A DNA stretch of 31,131 nt, from contig JBMNRP010000025.1 of the NCBI GenBank assembly GCA_050944685.1, forward strand, positions 1-31,131, read 5' to 3'. Of the stretch, positions 6,965 to 14,425 are shown piece by piece. The translations under genes were made by a program, and so were the position numbers. The notes under the pieces are model-generated. The model was not told where the DNA came from and did no database searches. It was given only the letters and a program-made list of their open reading frames with translations. This DNA comes from CADBRN01 sp050944685. Its GTDB lineage: Bacteria > Bacillota > Clostridia > Lachnospirales > Lachnospiraceae. The first letter of the stretch is position 1, and every line of letters begins with the position of its first letter.

Positions 6965-7944
6965 TTTGTCATTTCCTCAAAGAAAGACGCAAATTTCGCA
7001 AACGGAATCTTTGTCTTATCATCATAAAGATCGCAGTGTCCGGCGCCTTCAACCCAGTAGATCTCCGTGCATTCCCGCGGGAGTTTTGCATAAGCTTCTT
7101 CACTGTAGGCACGGGAGTGTGCTTCGGTACCGCAGACAATCAGAGCTCTTCTTCCCTTGAGAAGATCCGCATTGATGTAAGGGTCAAAGTTGAAAAGAGC
7201 CGCCAGGCTGTTCATATTCATAGCGCCGGTCGAATACTGGTGACGGCCTCTGTTCATATCGAGATAGTAGTCAAAGAATTCTTTGGAGACAGGATCAAGA
7301 TTGTCATACATTTCCGGTGTGACCTTGCGGGGGAATTCCATCATGAACTTCTCTTCGCCGCCGGCATAGGCATTCCATCTCTGTTCGCCGGTTTCCTTCA
7401 GCAGGTCGATCCGCTGATCCGTATCCCGCATGCCGAACATCGTGCGGTAGCTTTCGCCGATGTTATACATCGTCGAGGTGGCAACTGCCTTGATGCGGGT
7501 ATCCGTCAGGGCTGCCGCAATGGCGAAGCTGCCGGAAGCACAGATGCCGATGAGGCCGATCGCATCACGGTTGACAAATGCTCTCGTGCCGAGATAGTCA
7601 ACGGCTGCCTGGATGTCTTCTACATGACCTTCCGGTGTGGAGATATGTCTTGCCGTGCCGCCGCTGGCACCGTTGTAGGAAAGATCAATCGCAAAGCCGA
7701 TGAAGCCGTGCTTTGCCATTTCCTGAGCATACAGTCCGCCGGACTGTTCCTTTACGCCGCCGTGCGGATGGCTGACGATAATCGCCGGATACTTCCTGGT
7801 ATCATCAAATCCTTCCGGGAAGAAAATGTCTGCGGCCAGCTGAATACCATAGCGGTTATGGAAATATACGGTCCGGTTTTCGATTTCCGGATATACTTCG
7901 TAGGTCTTGCCTTCATTGAACTCAAATCTGGTTACGTCTGTCAT
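6961..7944 (-). CDS. Cytoplasmic alpha/beta hydrolase (YcjY/dienelactone-hydrolase-like)
   Basis: First gene of the eight-gene minus-strand operon; 327 residues, no signal peptide. SHPHGGVKEQSGG (58-70) is the oxyanion region, and a C-terminal acid/His pair is suggested by GTEAHSRAYS and GAGHCDLYD. The elbow reads GICASGS (133-139). Depending on register the nucleophile is Cys135 (dienelactone-hydrolase style G-x-C-x-S) or Ser137. AAAGGAGG lies 8 bases before the ATG. The last four bases overlap the start of the lipoprotein hydrolase gene. A divergent LysR gene starts 125 bases away and probably controls it. Family is clear; substrate and exact nucleophile are not. Confidence 0.88.
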   Translation of the reverse strand: MTDVTRFEFNEGKTYEVYPEIENRTVYFHNRYGIQLAADIFFPEGFDDTRKYPAIIVSHPHGGVKEQSGGLYAQEMAKHGFIGFAIDLSYNGASGGTARHISTPEGHVEDIQAAVDYLGTRAFVNRDAIGLIGICASGSFAIAAALTDTRIKAVATSTMYNIGESYRTMFGMRDTDQRIDLLKETGEQRWNAYAGGEEKFMMEFPRKVTPEMYDNLDPVSKEFFDYYLDMNRGRHQYSTGAMNMNSLAALFNFDPYINADLLKGRRALIVCGTEAHSRAYSEEAYAKLPRECTEIYWVEGAGHCDLYDDKTKIPFAKFASFFEEMTK

Positions 7945-7971
7945 TTGTTGTTCCTCCTTTGTTCTGATCTC

Positions 7972-8000
7972 AGTATAAAAGATGAGTAATTAAATTGAAA
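7972..8000 (-). promoter_or_regulatory. Putative promoter of the eight-gene operon
   Basis: On the minus strand TATACT (7972-7977) is a good -10 box, while the hexamer 17 bases upstream is TTTCAA, a poor -35 match. A weak -35 next to a divergent LysR gene fits an activator-dependent promoter. Confidence 0.5.
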
Positions 8001-8013
8001 ATACTTTGTTTTA

Positions 8014-8046
8014 ATACATTTGTATAGATAATATTTATGATATAAT
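8014..8046 (+). promoter_or_regulatory. LysR-type dyad and LysR gene promoter
   Basis: ATACA-TT-TGTAT (8014-8025) is a perfect inverted repeat in the region shared by the LysR gene and the divergent operon. Downstream lies a consensus -10, TATAAT (8041-8046), for the LysR gene. The dyad overlaps where the -35 would fall, which would allow autorepression plus activation of the divergent operon. Confidence 0.5.
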
Positions 8047-8069
8047 GGAAAAAGAAAAGAGGTGTGATG

Positions 8070-8987
8070 ATGGAACTGCGTGTATTGGAATACTTTCTGG
8101 CAGTGGCACGAGAACAGAACATCACGGCAGCCGCAGAATCTCTGCATCTGACCCAGCCGACTCTTTCTATTCAGCTGAAAGGGCTGGAAGAAGAGCTGGG
8201 CAAACAGCTGCTGGTACGCGGGACGAAAGGATCCCGGAAAGTGACCCTGACGGAAGATGGAAAACTGCTGCGTGCACGTGCCGAAGAAATTTTGAGATTG
8301 GTTGAAAAGACCGAAAATGAAATAACCCAGCCGGGTGATGCTGTAGCAGGAGATGTCTGGATCGGAACCGGTGAGACAGATACGATTCGTATTTTCGCCC
8401 GTGCTGCTAAGAAATTGCAGAAAAGCTGTCCGGATATCCATTATCATTTCATGAGTGGCAACGCATCCTATGTAATGGAGCAGATGGACAAAGGTCTGAT
8501 CGATTTCGGACTCCTTTTCAGCGAAGCAGATTCAAAAAAATACGATATCATGCGTATACCGATAAAAGAACACTGGGGTGTTCTGATGCGGCGGGATGAT
8601 CCTCTGGCACAGAAGAATAGCATTTCGGCGGAAGATCTGAAGGAGCTGCCATTGATTACGTCTACGCAGGAGAATGCAAGAAAACAGCTTGCCGGCTGGA
8701 TGCACAGATCTGCTTCCCGTCTGAACGTCGTGGCAACATATAATCTGATATTGAATGCGGCTATCCTTACGGATGAAGGCTTCGGCTACACCATTGGTTT
8801 TGAAAAACTGCTGGATACCGTACTGGATCGGGGGAATTCTTCATTGTGTTTCAGACCGCTTTCGCCGGTTATGGAAGATGAAGCATTCATTATCTGGAAG
8901 AAATATCAGATCTTCTCCAGAGCTGCGGATCGTTTCTTGCAGCAGATCCGGGAGGAACTTTATCCTTCGAAGGAATCGGAGCGATGA
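8070..8987 (+). CDS. LysR-family transcriptional regulator
   Basis: A 305-residue LysR regulator. The N-terminal winged helix-turn-helix begins MELRVLEYFLAVAREQNITA and contains SLHLTQPTLSIQLKGLE, the recognition helix region. The effector domain runs from about residue 90 to 295. AGAGG lies 7 bases before the ATG at 8070; the GTG at 8064 and ATG at 8067 crowd that site. It is transcribed away from the eight-gene redox operon and shares its control region, the standard arrangement for a LysR activator of a divergent operon. The effector is unknown; an aldehyde, quinone or ester substrate of the operon is the obvious guess. Confidence 0.92.
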   Translation: MELRVLEYFLAVAREQNITAAAESLHLTQPTLSIQLKGLEEELGKQLLVRGTKGSRKVTLTEDGKLLRARAEEILRLVEKTENEITQPGDAVAGDVWIGTGETDTIRIFARAAKKLQKSCPDIHYHFMSGNASYVMEQMDKGLIDFGLLFSEADSKKYDIMRIPIKEHWGVLMRRDDPLAQKNSISAEDLKELPLITSTQENARKQLAGWMHRSASRLNVVATYNLILNAAILTDEGFGYTIGFEKLLDTVLDRGNSSLCFRPLSPVMEDEAFIIWKKYQIFSRAADRFLQQIREELYPSKESER

Positions 8988-9024
8988 GATGGATGCAAAA
9001 AGGAACGCTTATTTACCGCTAATA

Positions 9025-9053
9025 TTGACAAAAAATATCCGAGGATATATATT
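9025..9053 (+). promoter_or_regulatory. Promoter of the Rrf2 gene with embedded operator
   Basis: TTGACA (9025-9030), a 17-base spacer and TATATT (9048-9053) make a near-consensus promoter. The spacer holds the palindrome ATATCC-GA-GGATAT (9035-9048), which reaches the -10 box. A repressor bound there would block RNA polymerase, so autorepression by the downstream Rrf2 protein is likely. Confidence 0.7.
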
Positions 9054-9127
9054 TTACCCATAGATGCAGCAAGCCAATGAATAAATAATGATGTGGCGGA
9101 TGAATTCGTAAGAAAGATGATTGGGTA

Positions 9128-9601
9128 ATGAAGATCAGCAGTACGTTCGAACAGGGAATTTATGTCATCATTATTCTGGCATTGGAAAAGGGCCACAAAC
9201 CTGTCAAGAGCAGCACGATGAGTTCCCTTCTGGAGGTGTCGGATTCTTATCTGAAAAAAATTCTGATGAAGCTCTCGCGAAGCGGGTTGGTCGTTTCAAG
9301 TGCCAGCAAGCGCGGCGGTTATACACTTTCCTCGCCGGCGGATTCGATCAGTCTGAAGGATGTTTTCACAGCTCTGGGAGAAGGAGACGGGATTTTTGTC
9401 CAGTCGGGCTATGCAGAGAAGCTGTTCCCGGGGCGTCCTCATGTGAAGAGCAGTGAAAACAAGATCATGAACACTCTCTCCGAGGGAATGGATGCGTTCT
9501 ACGAAAGGCTTGATGAGCTAAAAATTTCAGATCTTCTGGAAGACGGCGCATGGCAGAGCGGCGCAATTGAATGGAAAGAGCGTCTCTCTGAAAAAGAATA
9601 A
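9128..9601 (+). CDS. Rrf2-family transcriptional regulator lacking cysteines
   Basis: A 157-residue Rrf2 protein. The N-terminal winged helix contains SSLLEVSDSYLKKILMKLSR, the recognition helix, and then the wing RGGYTLSSPADSISLKD. Many Rrf2 proteins (IscR, NsrR, RirA) ligate an Fe-S cluster through three cysteines. This one has no cysteine at all, so it belongs to the cluster-free type (compare CymR or YwnA) and must sense something else. The ribosome binding site is weak. A strong promoter with a palindrome in its spacer lies about 75-100 bases upstream. The GNAT gene follows after 46 bases and may be co-transcribed. Confidence 0.88.
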   Translation: MKISSTFEQGIYVIIILALEKGHKPVKSSTMSSLLEVSDSYLKKILMKLSRSGLVVSSASKRGGYTLSSPADSISLKDVFTALGEGDGIFVQSGYAEKLFPGRPHVKSSENKIMNTLSEGMDAFYERLDELKISDLLEDGAWQSGAIEWKERLSEKE

Positions 9602-9647
9602 CAATCGGAATGAACTATCGTATACAAGAATCGCATGGAAATGAATC

Positions 9648-10178
9648 ATGAGTGAAATGATGAATCAGAAAGATGCTACAGTATTGGTGAAGGTATCTAT
9701 CGGGGAACTTTCTGAAGCCATGGGAATGATCAACAGCGCAAAGAAACTGCTTCATGATGAAGGGGTTGATCAGTGGCAGAACGGTTATCCCGATGAGAAA
9801 TGCATTCAGCAGGATATTCAGGCCGGCAGAGGGTATTTCGCGCAGATAGCGGGGAAAAAGGTCGGTTATCTGTGTATCGATTTTGAGGGAGAACCGGCTT
9901 ATGAACATCTGCAGGGCGAGTGGGGTACCCCCGAGCCCTATGTGGTCGTCCATCGTATGGCCTTTTTAGCCGATGCAAGAGGCAAAGGCCTTAGTGAATC
10001 GGTGCTTGCAAAGGCAGGAGAACTGGCGGTGGAGAGAGGAGTGCATTCCTTCCGGGTGGATACCGATGAGGATAATGAACGAATGAAGCATATCCTTGCC
10101 AGACTCGGCTTCACTTATCGCGGAACGATCTGGTTTGATAACAGTGTAAAAATTGCTTTCGATAAGAGGCTTGAATAA
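9648..10178 (+). CDS. GNAT-family N-acetyltransferase
   Basis: A 176-residue GNAT acetyltransferase using acetyl-CoA. The acetyl-CoA pyrophosphate loop is ADARGKGLSE (about residues 107-116, the R/Q-x-x-G-x-G motif), preceded by the beta-4 strand VVVHRMAFL and followed by a strand and helix (HSFRVDTDEDNERMKHILAR) and GFTYRGT, typical of the fold. The ribosome binding site is poor, and the ATG at 9660 is an alternative start. It is probably read from the Rrf2 promoter. The substrate (small amine, amino acid or protein terminus) cannot be read from sequence. Confidence 0.88.
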   Translation: MSEMMNQKDATVLVKVSIGELSEAMGMINSAKKLLHDEGVDQWQNGYPDEKCIQQDIQAGRGYFAQIAGKKVGYLCIDFEGEPAYEHLQGEWGTPEPYVVVHRMAFLADARGKGLSESVLAKAGELAVERGVHSFRVDTDEDNERMKHILARLGFTYRGTIWFDNSVKIAFDKRLE

Positions 10179-10317
10179 TGAAGTAGTTAGCTTACGCAAG
10201 GTGGTGAGATTGACCTGTATGGCATTGCCGCGCTTGCCTGTGCATATGTTCTGTTCCGGTTCTGCATCCAGGAAGCTGGGAGGGTCGTTTTTACAACCAT
10301 GGGCCATGACCTGATCA

Positions 10318-11373
10318 TTAGGAAAAAGGACGGTCTGCAAGACAGCACTTCACAGCGCTGCGCAGCTCATGAATTCCTTCTTCGGTTGTCGCCCAGCTGG
10401 AAGCGAAGCGTACGACGGTATGCGTCTCATCATACTCTTCCCAGAACCCGAATTCCACATAGTTTGAAAGATCCTTTATCACACGGTTTTCGAGAATGAC
10501 AAACTGCTGATTGGTCGGTGAGTCAATATAGAACCGGCAGCCGGCTTTTTCAAAAATATCACGGATTTCCATGGCTTTTTCAATGGCGTTCCGGCTGATG
10601 CGGAAATAAAGCTTTTCCCTGAACAGTGCAGCAAACTGGACACCGACCAGTCTGCCCTTGGCAAATAACGCTCCGTGCTGTTTGATCCGCGTGAGATAGT
10701 GGGATGGTTCCTTCCCACCAGGGAAAACGATGGCTTCTCCGTTCAGCGCGCCGACCTTTGTGCCTCCGATGTAGAACACATCGACCAGCCGGTCGATCAG
10801 CGGCAGTGTGACATCCGCTCCGTCCGCCGTGAGTCCGTAACCGAGACGCGCTCCGTCCAGAAACAGTTTCAGGTTATTCTCGTGACAGACCTCAGATATC
10901 TCTCTCAGTTCCGCTGCCGTATAAAGTGTTCCGTATTCCGACGGATGTGAAATATAAACCATGCCGGGGAATACCATATGTTCATAATTTCCATCGTCAT
11001 AGAACCGATGCACATACTTTTCAATATCCTCTGCCGCCACTTTTCCGTCATGTGACGGCAGTGTCAGAACTTTATGACCGCAGTATTCAATGGCACCGGC
11101 TTCATGGACATTGATATGACCGGTATCTGCCGCAAGAACGCCCTCAAAAGAATCCAGCATGGTATCAATGATCAGCTGATTGGTCTGCGTCCCTCCGTTG
11201 ACGAAATGGATGGCCGCATTGTCGTCTTCGCATGCCTCGCGGATTTCCCGGATGGCTTCTTTGGTAAAACGGTCTTCGCCGTAACCGGGCGCCTGTTCCA
11301 TATTGGTGGAGCAGAGAGCTTTCAGTACCTCTTCATGGCATCCTTCCAGATAATCACAAGAAAATGAATACAT
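10318..11373 (-). CDS. Threonine-aldolase-like PLP enzyme
   Basis: A 351-residue fold-type I PLP enzyme of the low-specificity threonine aldolase/beta-eliminating lyase family. It would cleave L-threonine or related beta-hydroxy amino acids to glycine plus an aldehyde. APGYGEDRFT (28-37) is a family signature, and NGGTQTN (59-65) forms the phosphate pocket. H86 and H90 are in HINVHEAGA, D173 and R176 in LDGARLGYG, and the Schiff-base Lys is K206 in YIGGTKVGA. I chose the ATG at 11373 because AAAGGA lies 8 bases upstream; a longer frame runs into the MFS gene. It lies 19 bases after that gene and is the last of a three-gene operon. Confidence 0.9.
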   Translation of the reverse strand: MYSFSCDYLEGCHEEVLKALCSTNMEQAPGYGEDRFTKEAIREIREACEDDNAAIHFVNGGTQTNQLIIDTMLDSFEGVLAADTGHINVHEAGAIEYCGHKVLTLPSHDGKVAAEDIEKYVHRFYDDGNYEHMVFPGMVYISHPSEYGTLYTAAELREISEVCHENNLKLFLDGARLGYGLTADGADVTLPLIDRLVDVFYIGGTKVGALNGEAIVFPGGKEPSHYLTRIKQHGALFAKGRLVGVQFAALFREKLYFRISRNAIEKAMEIRDIFEKAGCRFYIDSPTNQQFVILENRVIKDLSNYVEFGFWEEYDETHTVVRFASSWATTEEGIHELRSAVKCCLADRPFS

Positions 11374-11392
11374 TGCTGATCCTTTCTGAATA

Positions 11393-12619
11393 TCACAGCA
11401 TGCGACTGCTGTGAATTCGATAGCTTGATATGGCCGCAAAAGAGGCAAGGCACATATTTACAATCCATAACGGTGTATAGCCGAGCCCTTGATGGACAAA
11501 TACTCCGCCCAGATAGGAGCTGAAGAAAGCACCGATCTGATGGCCGATCAGAGCGAATCCGTAAAGCACGGCCATCCTCGCAGCACCGAATTTCTTCGTG
11601 ATGATGCTGGTGGTCGGCGGGACGGTTGCGTCTCCCGAGCAGCCGAGAAGGGCGGTGGATACGACCGCGAGTGCCATTGATTTCGGCAGGACCAGGATAC
11701 CCAGTGAGACGAATACGCGGATGGCGTACACGGTGCCGAGGACCCGGTTCATCCGGAAACGGGTGCACAGGAATCCTGTCGCCGTCGCACCGATCATGGT
11801 AAAAATTCCATACACGGTCATGATAAACGAGGCGGAGCGGTTGCTGATGCCCCATGATATAAACTGTGAGAACAGATGGCTTTCGATTATGGACATGTTA
11901 AATCCGCAAGTGGCGAATGCCATTGTAACCAGCCGGTAGTCCCGATCCATCAGAGCGTTCCGGATCATGGAAACCATCGTCTCGTTTTTTACCTGCTCCT
12001 GTTCTGCTTTTCCGGCGTACCTCCGGTTCATCACACCGATCCAGACCGCGATCGGAATGAATATCAGGAAGGGGACAGCGAAGACAGACATGGCGGGCTG
12101 TATTCCGAACTGCGAGATCAGCGACTCCAGGGCCGGTGACATCAGGGCATCCCCGACGCCGGCGGCTGCCTGAACCAGTCCGGAGGCTTGCGCCGCCCGT
12201 CTCTCTCCGATGATCGGCGTGATAGCGCTCATTAATATACCGAAAGCCAGACCTGTAGTTCCCAGAGGAAGAATTATTCCGAAACAAAGCAACAGCGTGA
12301 CAAAGCTGCGGCACAATGGTGTCAGGCAGAGTCCCGCCACCATCAGCAAAATGCCGGAAATCAGCACAAAGGTCTGCGATGTGCGGATCGCGAGCATACC
12401 CATGAAGGGCTGGGCAATGCCATAAATCAGGGCTCCGATTCCGATGCAGAAACTGATGCTTTTATAATCCACCCCGGTCGGTCCGAGAAGGCCGTTCATC
12501 ATGATCCCGTAGTTGTCATGAATACCCTGCTGTACCCCGAACACCAGGCACGCAACGGCAACCAGAAGCACACTGCGCAGCAGGGGACTTTTCTCTTTTG
12601 GTTCTGTATTGTCATTCAT
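11393..12619 (-). CDS. MFS transporter
   Basis: A 408-residue major facilitator protein with about 12 hydrophobic segments. The first follows a short hydrophilic tail (LLRSVLLVAVACLVFGVQQG). A conserved loop-like GERRAAQASG and a central hydrophilic loop (NRRYAGKAEQEQVKNE) divide two six-helix halves. The ATG at 12619 has GGGGG about 9-10 bases upstream. It lies 17 bases after the XRE-cupin gene and 19 before the threonine-aldolase-like gene. From context it may move an amino acid, its product or an inhibitor, but the cargo and the direction are unknown. Confidence 0.9.
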   Translation of the reverse strand: MNDNTEPKEKSPLLRSVLLVAVACLVFGVQQGIHDNYGIMMNGLLGPTGVDYKSISFCIGIGALIYGIAQPFMGMLAIRTSQTFVLISGILLMVAGLCLTPLCRSFVTLLLCFGIILPLGTTGLAFGILMSAITPIIGERRAAQASGLVQAAAGVGDALMSPALESLISQFGIQPAMSVFAVPFLIFIPIAVWIGVMNRRYAGKAEQEQVKNETMVSMIRNALMDRDYRLVTMAFATCGFNMSIIESHLFSQFISWGISNRSASFIMTVYGIFTMIGATATGFLCTRFRMNRVLGTVYAIRVFVSLGILVLPKSMALAVVSTALLGCSGDATVPPTTSIITKKFGAARMAVLYGFALIGHQIGAFFSSYLGGVFVHQGLGYTPLWIVNMCLASFAAISSYRIHSSRML

Positions 12620-12636
12620 CTGATGGATCCCCCGTA

Positions 12637-13191
12637 TCACAGCGGCCGGTAGTACAGAATCATGGAAAGCCATACCGTATCCTTTCCGATGTTACGGTAC
12701 GAATGGGGCTGATCCGCACAAAAGTGAATGGAGTCTCCTTCTGCCAGATCTGCGCTTTCCTCGCCTGCTGTGATACAGACTTTTCCGGAAAATACTGTGA
12801 TATATTCTTCGGTTCCCTGCATATGCGGCCGGGCTTCCAGGTGACCTCCCCGGTCGATCCGGATCCGATATGTCTCAAACAGAGTGCTCTCGTTAAACGG
12901 GAATTCCGGATAGTTGATATAGCGTCCGTCTCCTTCCGTGAGTGCTTTGATATTCTCGGCGCGGATAATATGGCAGGATTCCTTTTTATCCTCCACAAGA
13001 GAGGAAAACTTTATCTTATAACCGTTCGCGATTTTCCAGATCACAGAAATGGTCGGGTTGACATCTCCCTTTTCAATGGCAGAGAGCATGCTGCGGGACA
13101 CACCGGTAAGGCGAGAAGCTTCATCCAGTGTAAATTGCTTTTTGGCGCGGATCGCTTTCAGGTTTTCCGCTATATTGTCTTTTATTTCCAT
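12637..13191 (-). CDS. XRE-cupin transcriptional regulator
   Basis: A 184-residue regulator with an N-terminal XRE helix-turn-helix (about 8-62; TLDEASRLTGVSRSMLSAIE) and a C-terminal cupin barrel (about 105-180; GTEEYITVFSGKVCI and EGDSIHFCADQPHSYRN). This architecture is common in regulators of amino-acid and polyamine genes, where the cupin may bind the effector. AGAGGG lies 6 bases before the ATG at 13191. It is the first gene of an operon with the MFS transporter and PLP enzyme. Its promoter (13274-13302) is followed by nested inverted repeats, suggesting autorepression of the whole operon. Confidence 0.92.
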   Translation of the reverse strand: MEIKDNIAENLKAIRAKKQFTLDEASRLTGVSRSMLSAIEKGDVNPTISVIWKIANGYKIKFSSLVEDKKESCHIIRAENIKALTEGDGRYINYPEFPFNESTLFETYRIRIDRGGHLEARPHMQGTEEYITVFSGKVCITAGEESADLAEGDSIHFCADQPHSYRNIGKDTVWLSMILYYRPL

Positions 13192-13232
13192 AGAAATCCC
13201 TCTTTGCTGCATGTATCATGATGTGTCGGCAG

Positions 13233-13281
13233 AATCCTGTATAATGGAAAATCCGATATACAGGATTTTTTCCATTGTACA
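13233..13281 (-). promoter_or_regulatory. Nested inverted repeats, likely XRE operator
   Basis: AATCCTGTATA (13233-13243) pairs with TATACAGGATT (13257-13267). A second pair, TGTATAATGGAAAA (13238-13251) and TTTTCCATTGTACA (13268-13281), is interleaved with it. Together they cover the -10 box and the likely start site of the operon, a good position for repression. Confidence 0.65.
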
Positions 13282-13302
13282 GTATTTTCTCCGATCCGTC
13301 AA
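13274..13302 (-). promoter_or_regulatory. Promoter of the XRE-cupin/MFS/aldolase operon
   Basis: On the minus strand TTGACG (13297-13302) and TACAAT (13274-13279) are separated by exactly 17 bases, a near-consensus sigma-70 promoter. The -35 lies in one copy of a 12-bp direct repeat, CGTCAATCCGGT (13297-13308 and 13314-13325); the second copy covers the AraC stop codon. Confidence 0.65.
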
Positions 13303-13315
13303 TCCGGTAAAATCG

Positions 13316-14281
13316 TCAATCCGGTTTTTCGAAATCCCGCGGTGACGTGTGGAAATATTCACGGAAAGCCTTATAGAAGTTGCTGCTGTTGCTGTATCCC
13401 AGCATGGCAGCAATTTTTTCTATGCTGAGGTCGGTGTTTCTCAGAAGAAGGGCTGCCTTTTCCATCCTTTTTTCGAGAAGGATCGCAGAAAATGTCTTTC
13501 CGGTCTGATCATGCAGGTAGCGGGATACATAATTCGGGTGGTACCGGAAATGACTGGCCAGACTTCTGAGCGTCACGCTGTCCGAATGAGACTCGATATA
13601 GGCGATCATTTGCATGGAAAGCGGGGCATCTGACAGCTCCCGGGGAGAGGTGCGCTGATAAATGCGGGACAGATGCATGGTAATGGCGAGCATCATCGGA
13701 CGGAGGACTGCCTGGGTGGTGGCGCTTTTTCCGGCATATTCGATCAGCATCTGATAGAGAAGCGACCAGACCGGATCATCCCCCGGGATATGCAGACGGA
13801 TGTATTCATCGGAGAACCGGTTTGTGTGCGGATCCAGGAAAAAATGAAAGAGCGGTGTGTCATGAGAAAGAGGATACAGGTAGTGCTGATAGAACAAATC
13901 CTTTTTGATATGGAGACCGACCATGATCACCTCCCGGTCGCTGTCAATCTTCAGCGCATACCCGCTGAAGGGCTGCCCGATGTAGCAGTCGCCCTCGTTC
14001 AAATGCAGATGATTGTCGTACTTGGAGCTGAGGACGTCATAACCGTTCTGGCAGACAAAATTGATGAAGAAAAAGTCCTGGCGGTGATATTTTTCAATAT
14101 ATTTCCTGCCTTTGAAACAGACGACCATAATATCCTCCGAGGAATCTCCGAGCCATTGGGAGATGAGCTCGGTTTTTCCGCCGGTCGGAGTCGGCCGGAA
14201 ATTCCAGGCGAGATTCGGAAACTGCTCAGACAGACTTTCTACCGCAGAATCTATTTTGCTCTTGTAATCAGGGAGAATCAT
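13316..14281 (-). CDS. AraC-family transcriptional regulator
   Basis: A 321-residue AraC/XylS regulator. The N-terminal effector domain (about 1-200) is cupin-like and unassigned. The C-terminal DNA-binding domain (about 221-320) has two helix-turn-helix motifs, VTLRSLASHFRYHPNYVSRY and LSIEKIAAMLGYSNSSNFYK, ending in the family tail FREYFHTSPRDF. It is divergent from the dehydrogenase/acetyltransferase pair, with inverted ACCACT half-sites in the shared region, so those two genes are its most likely targets. The E. coli parallel is YqhC, an AraC-type activator of the iron-type dehydrogenase YqhD. Effector unknown. Confidence 0.92.
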   Translation of the reverse strand: MILPDYKSKIDSAVESLSEQFPNLAWNFRPTPTGGKTELISQWLGDSSEDIMVVCFKGRKYIEKYHRQDFFFINFVCQNGYDVLSSKYDNHLHLNEGDCYIGQPFSGYALKIDSDREVIMVGLHIKKDLFYQHYLYPLSHDTPLFHFFLDPHTNRFSDEYIRLHIPGDDPVWSLLYQMLIEYAGKSATTQAVLRPMMLAITMHLSRIYQRTSPRELSDAPLSMQMIAYIESHSDSVTLRSLASHFRYHPNYVSRYLHDQTGKTFSAILLEKRMEKAALLLRNTDLSIEKIAAMLGYSNSSNFYKAFREYFHTSPRDFEKPD

Positions 14282-14314
14282 GCAGAGGGCACCTCCATCC
14301 GAAAGTTAATTTTT

Positions 14315-14382
14315 ACCACTAAAAATATTAACATTTGGCGCTGACGCATTCAACCGGAAATATTAATATTTATTACAGTGGT
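14315..14382. promoter_or_regulatory. Inverted ACCACT/AGTGGT half-sites between AraC and dehydrogenase genes
   Basis: ACCACT (14315-14320), followed by AATATTA, is mirrored by AGTGGT (14377-14382), preceded by TAATATTTATTA. The two arms are about 62 bp apart in an AT-rich intergenic region. Distant paired half-sites are usual for AraC-type activators of divergent promoters. Confidence 0.45.
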
Positions 14383-14425
14383 TCAGAAAAAATCAGAAGA
14401 TTTTCGCTATAGAAAGGAGCAGCAT

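Noticed and set aside
10179..10317. Short frame in the convergent gap encoding a hydrophobic stretch (LYGIAALACAYVLFRFC)
   Set aside because: It follows a stop codon, has no ATG with a ribosome binding site, and runs into the end of the aldolase-like gene. It could be a gene remnant, but nothing supports function.
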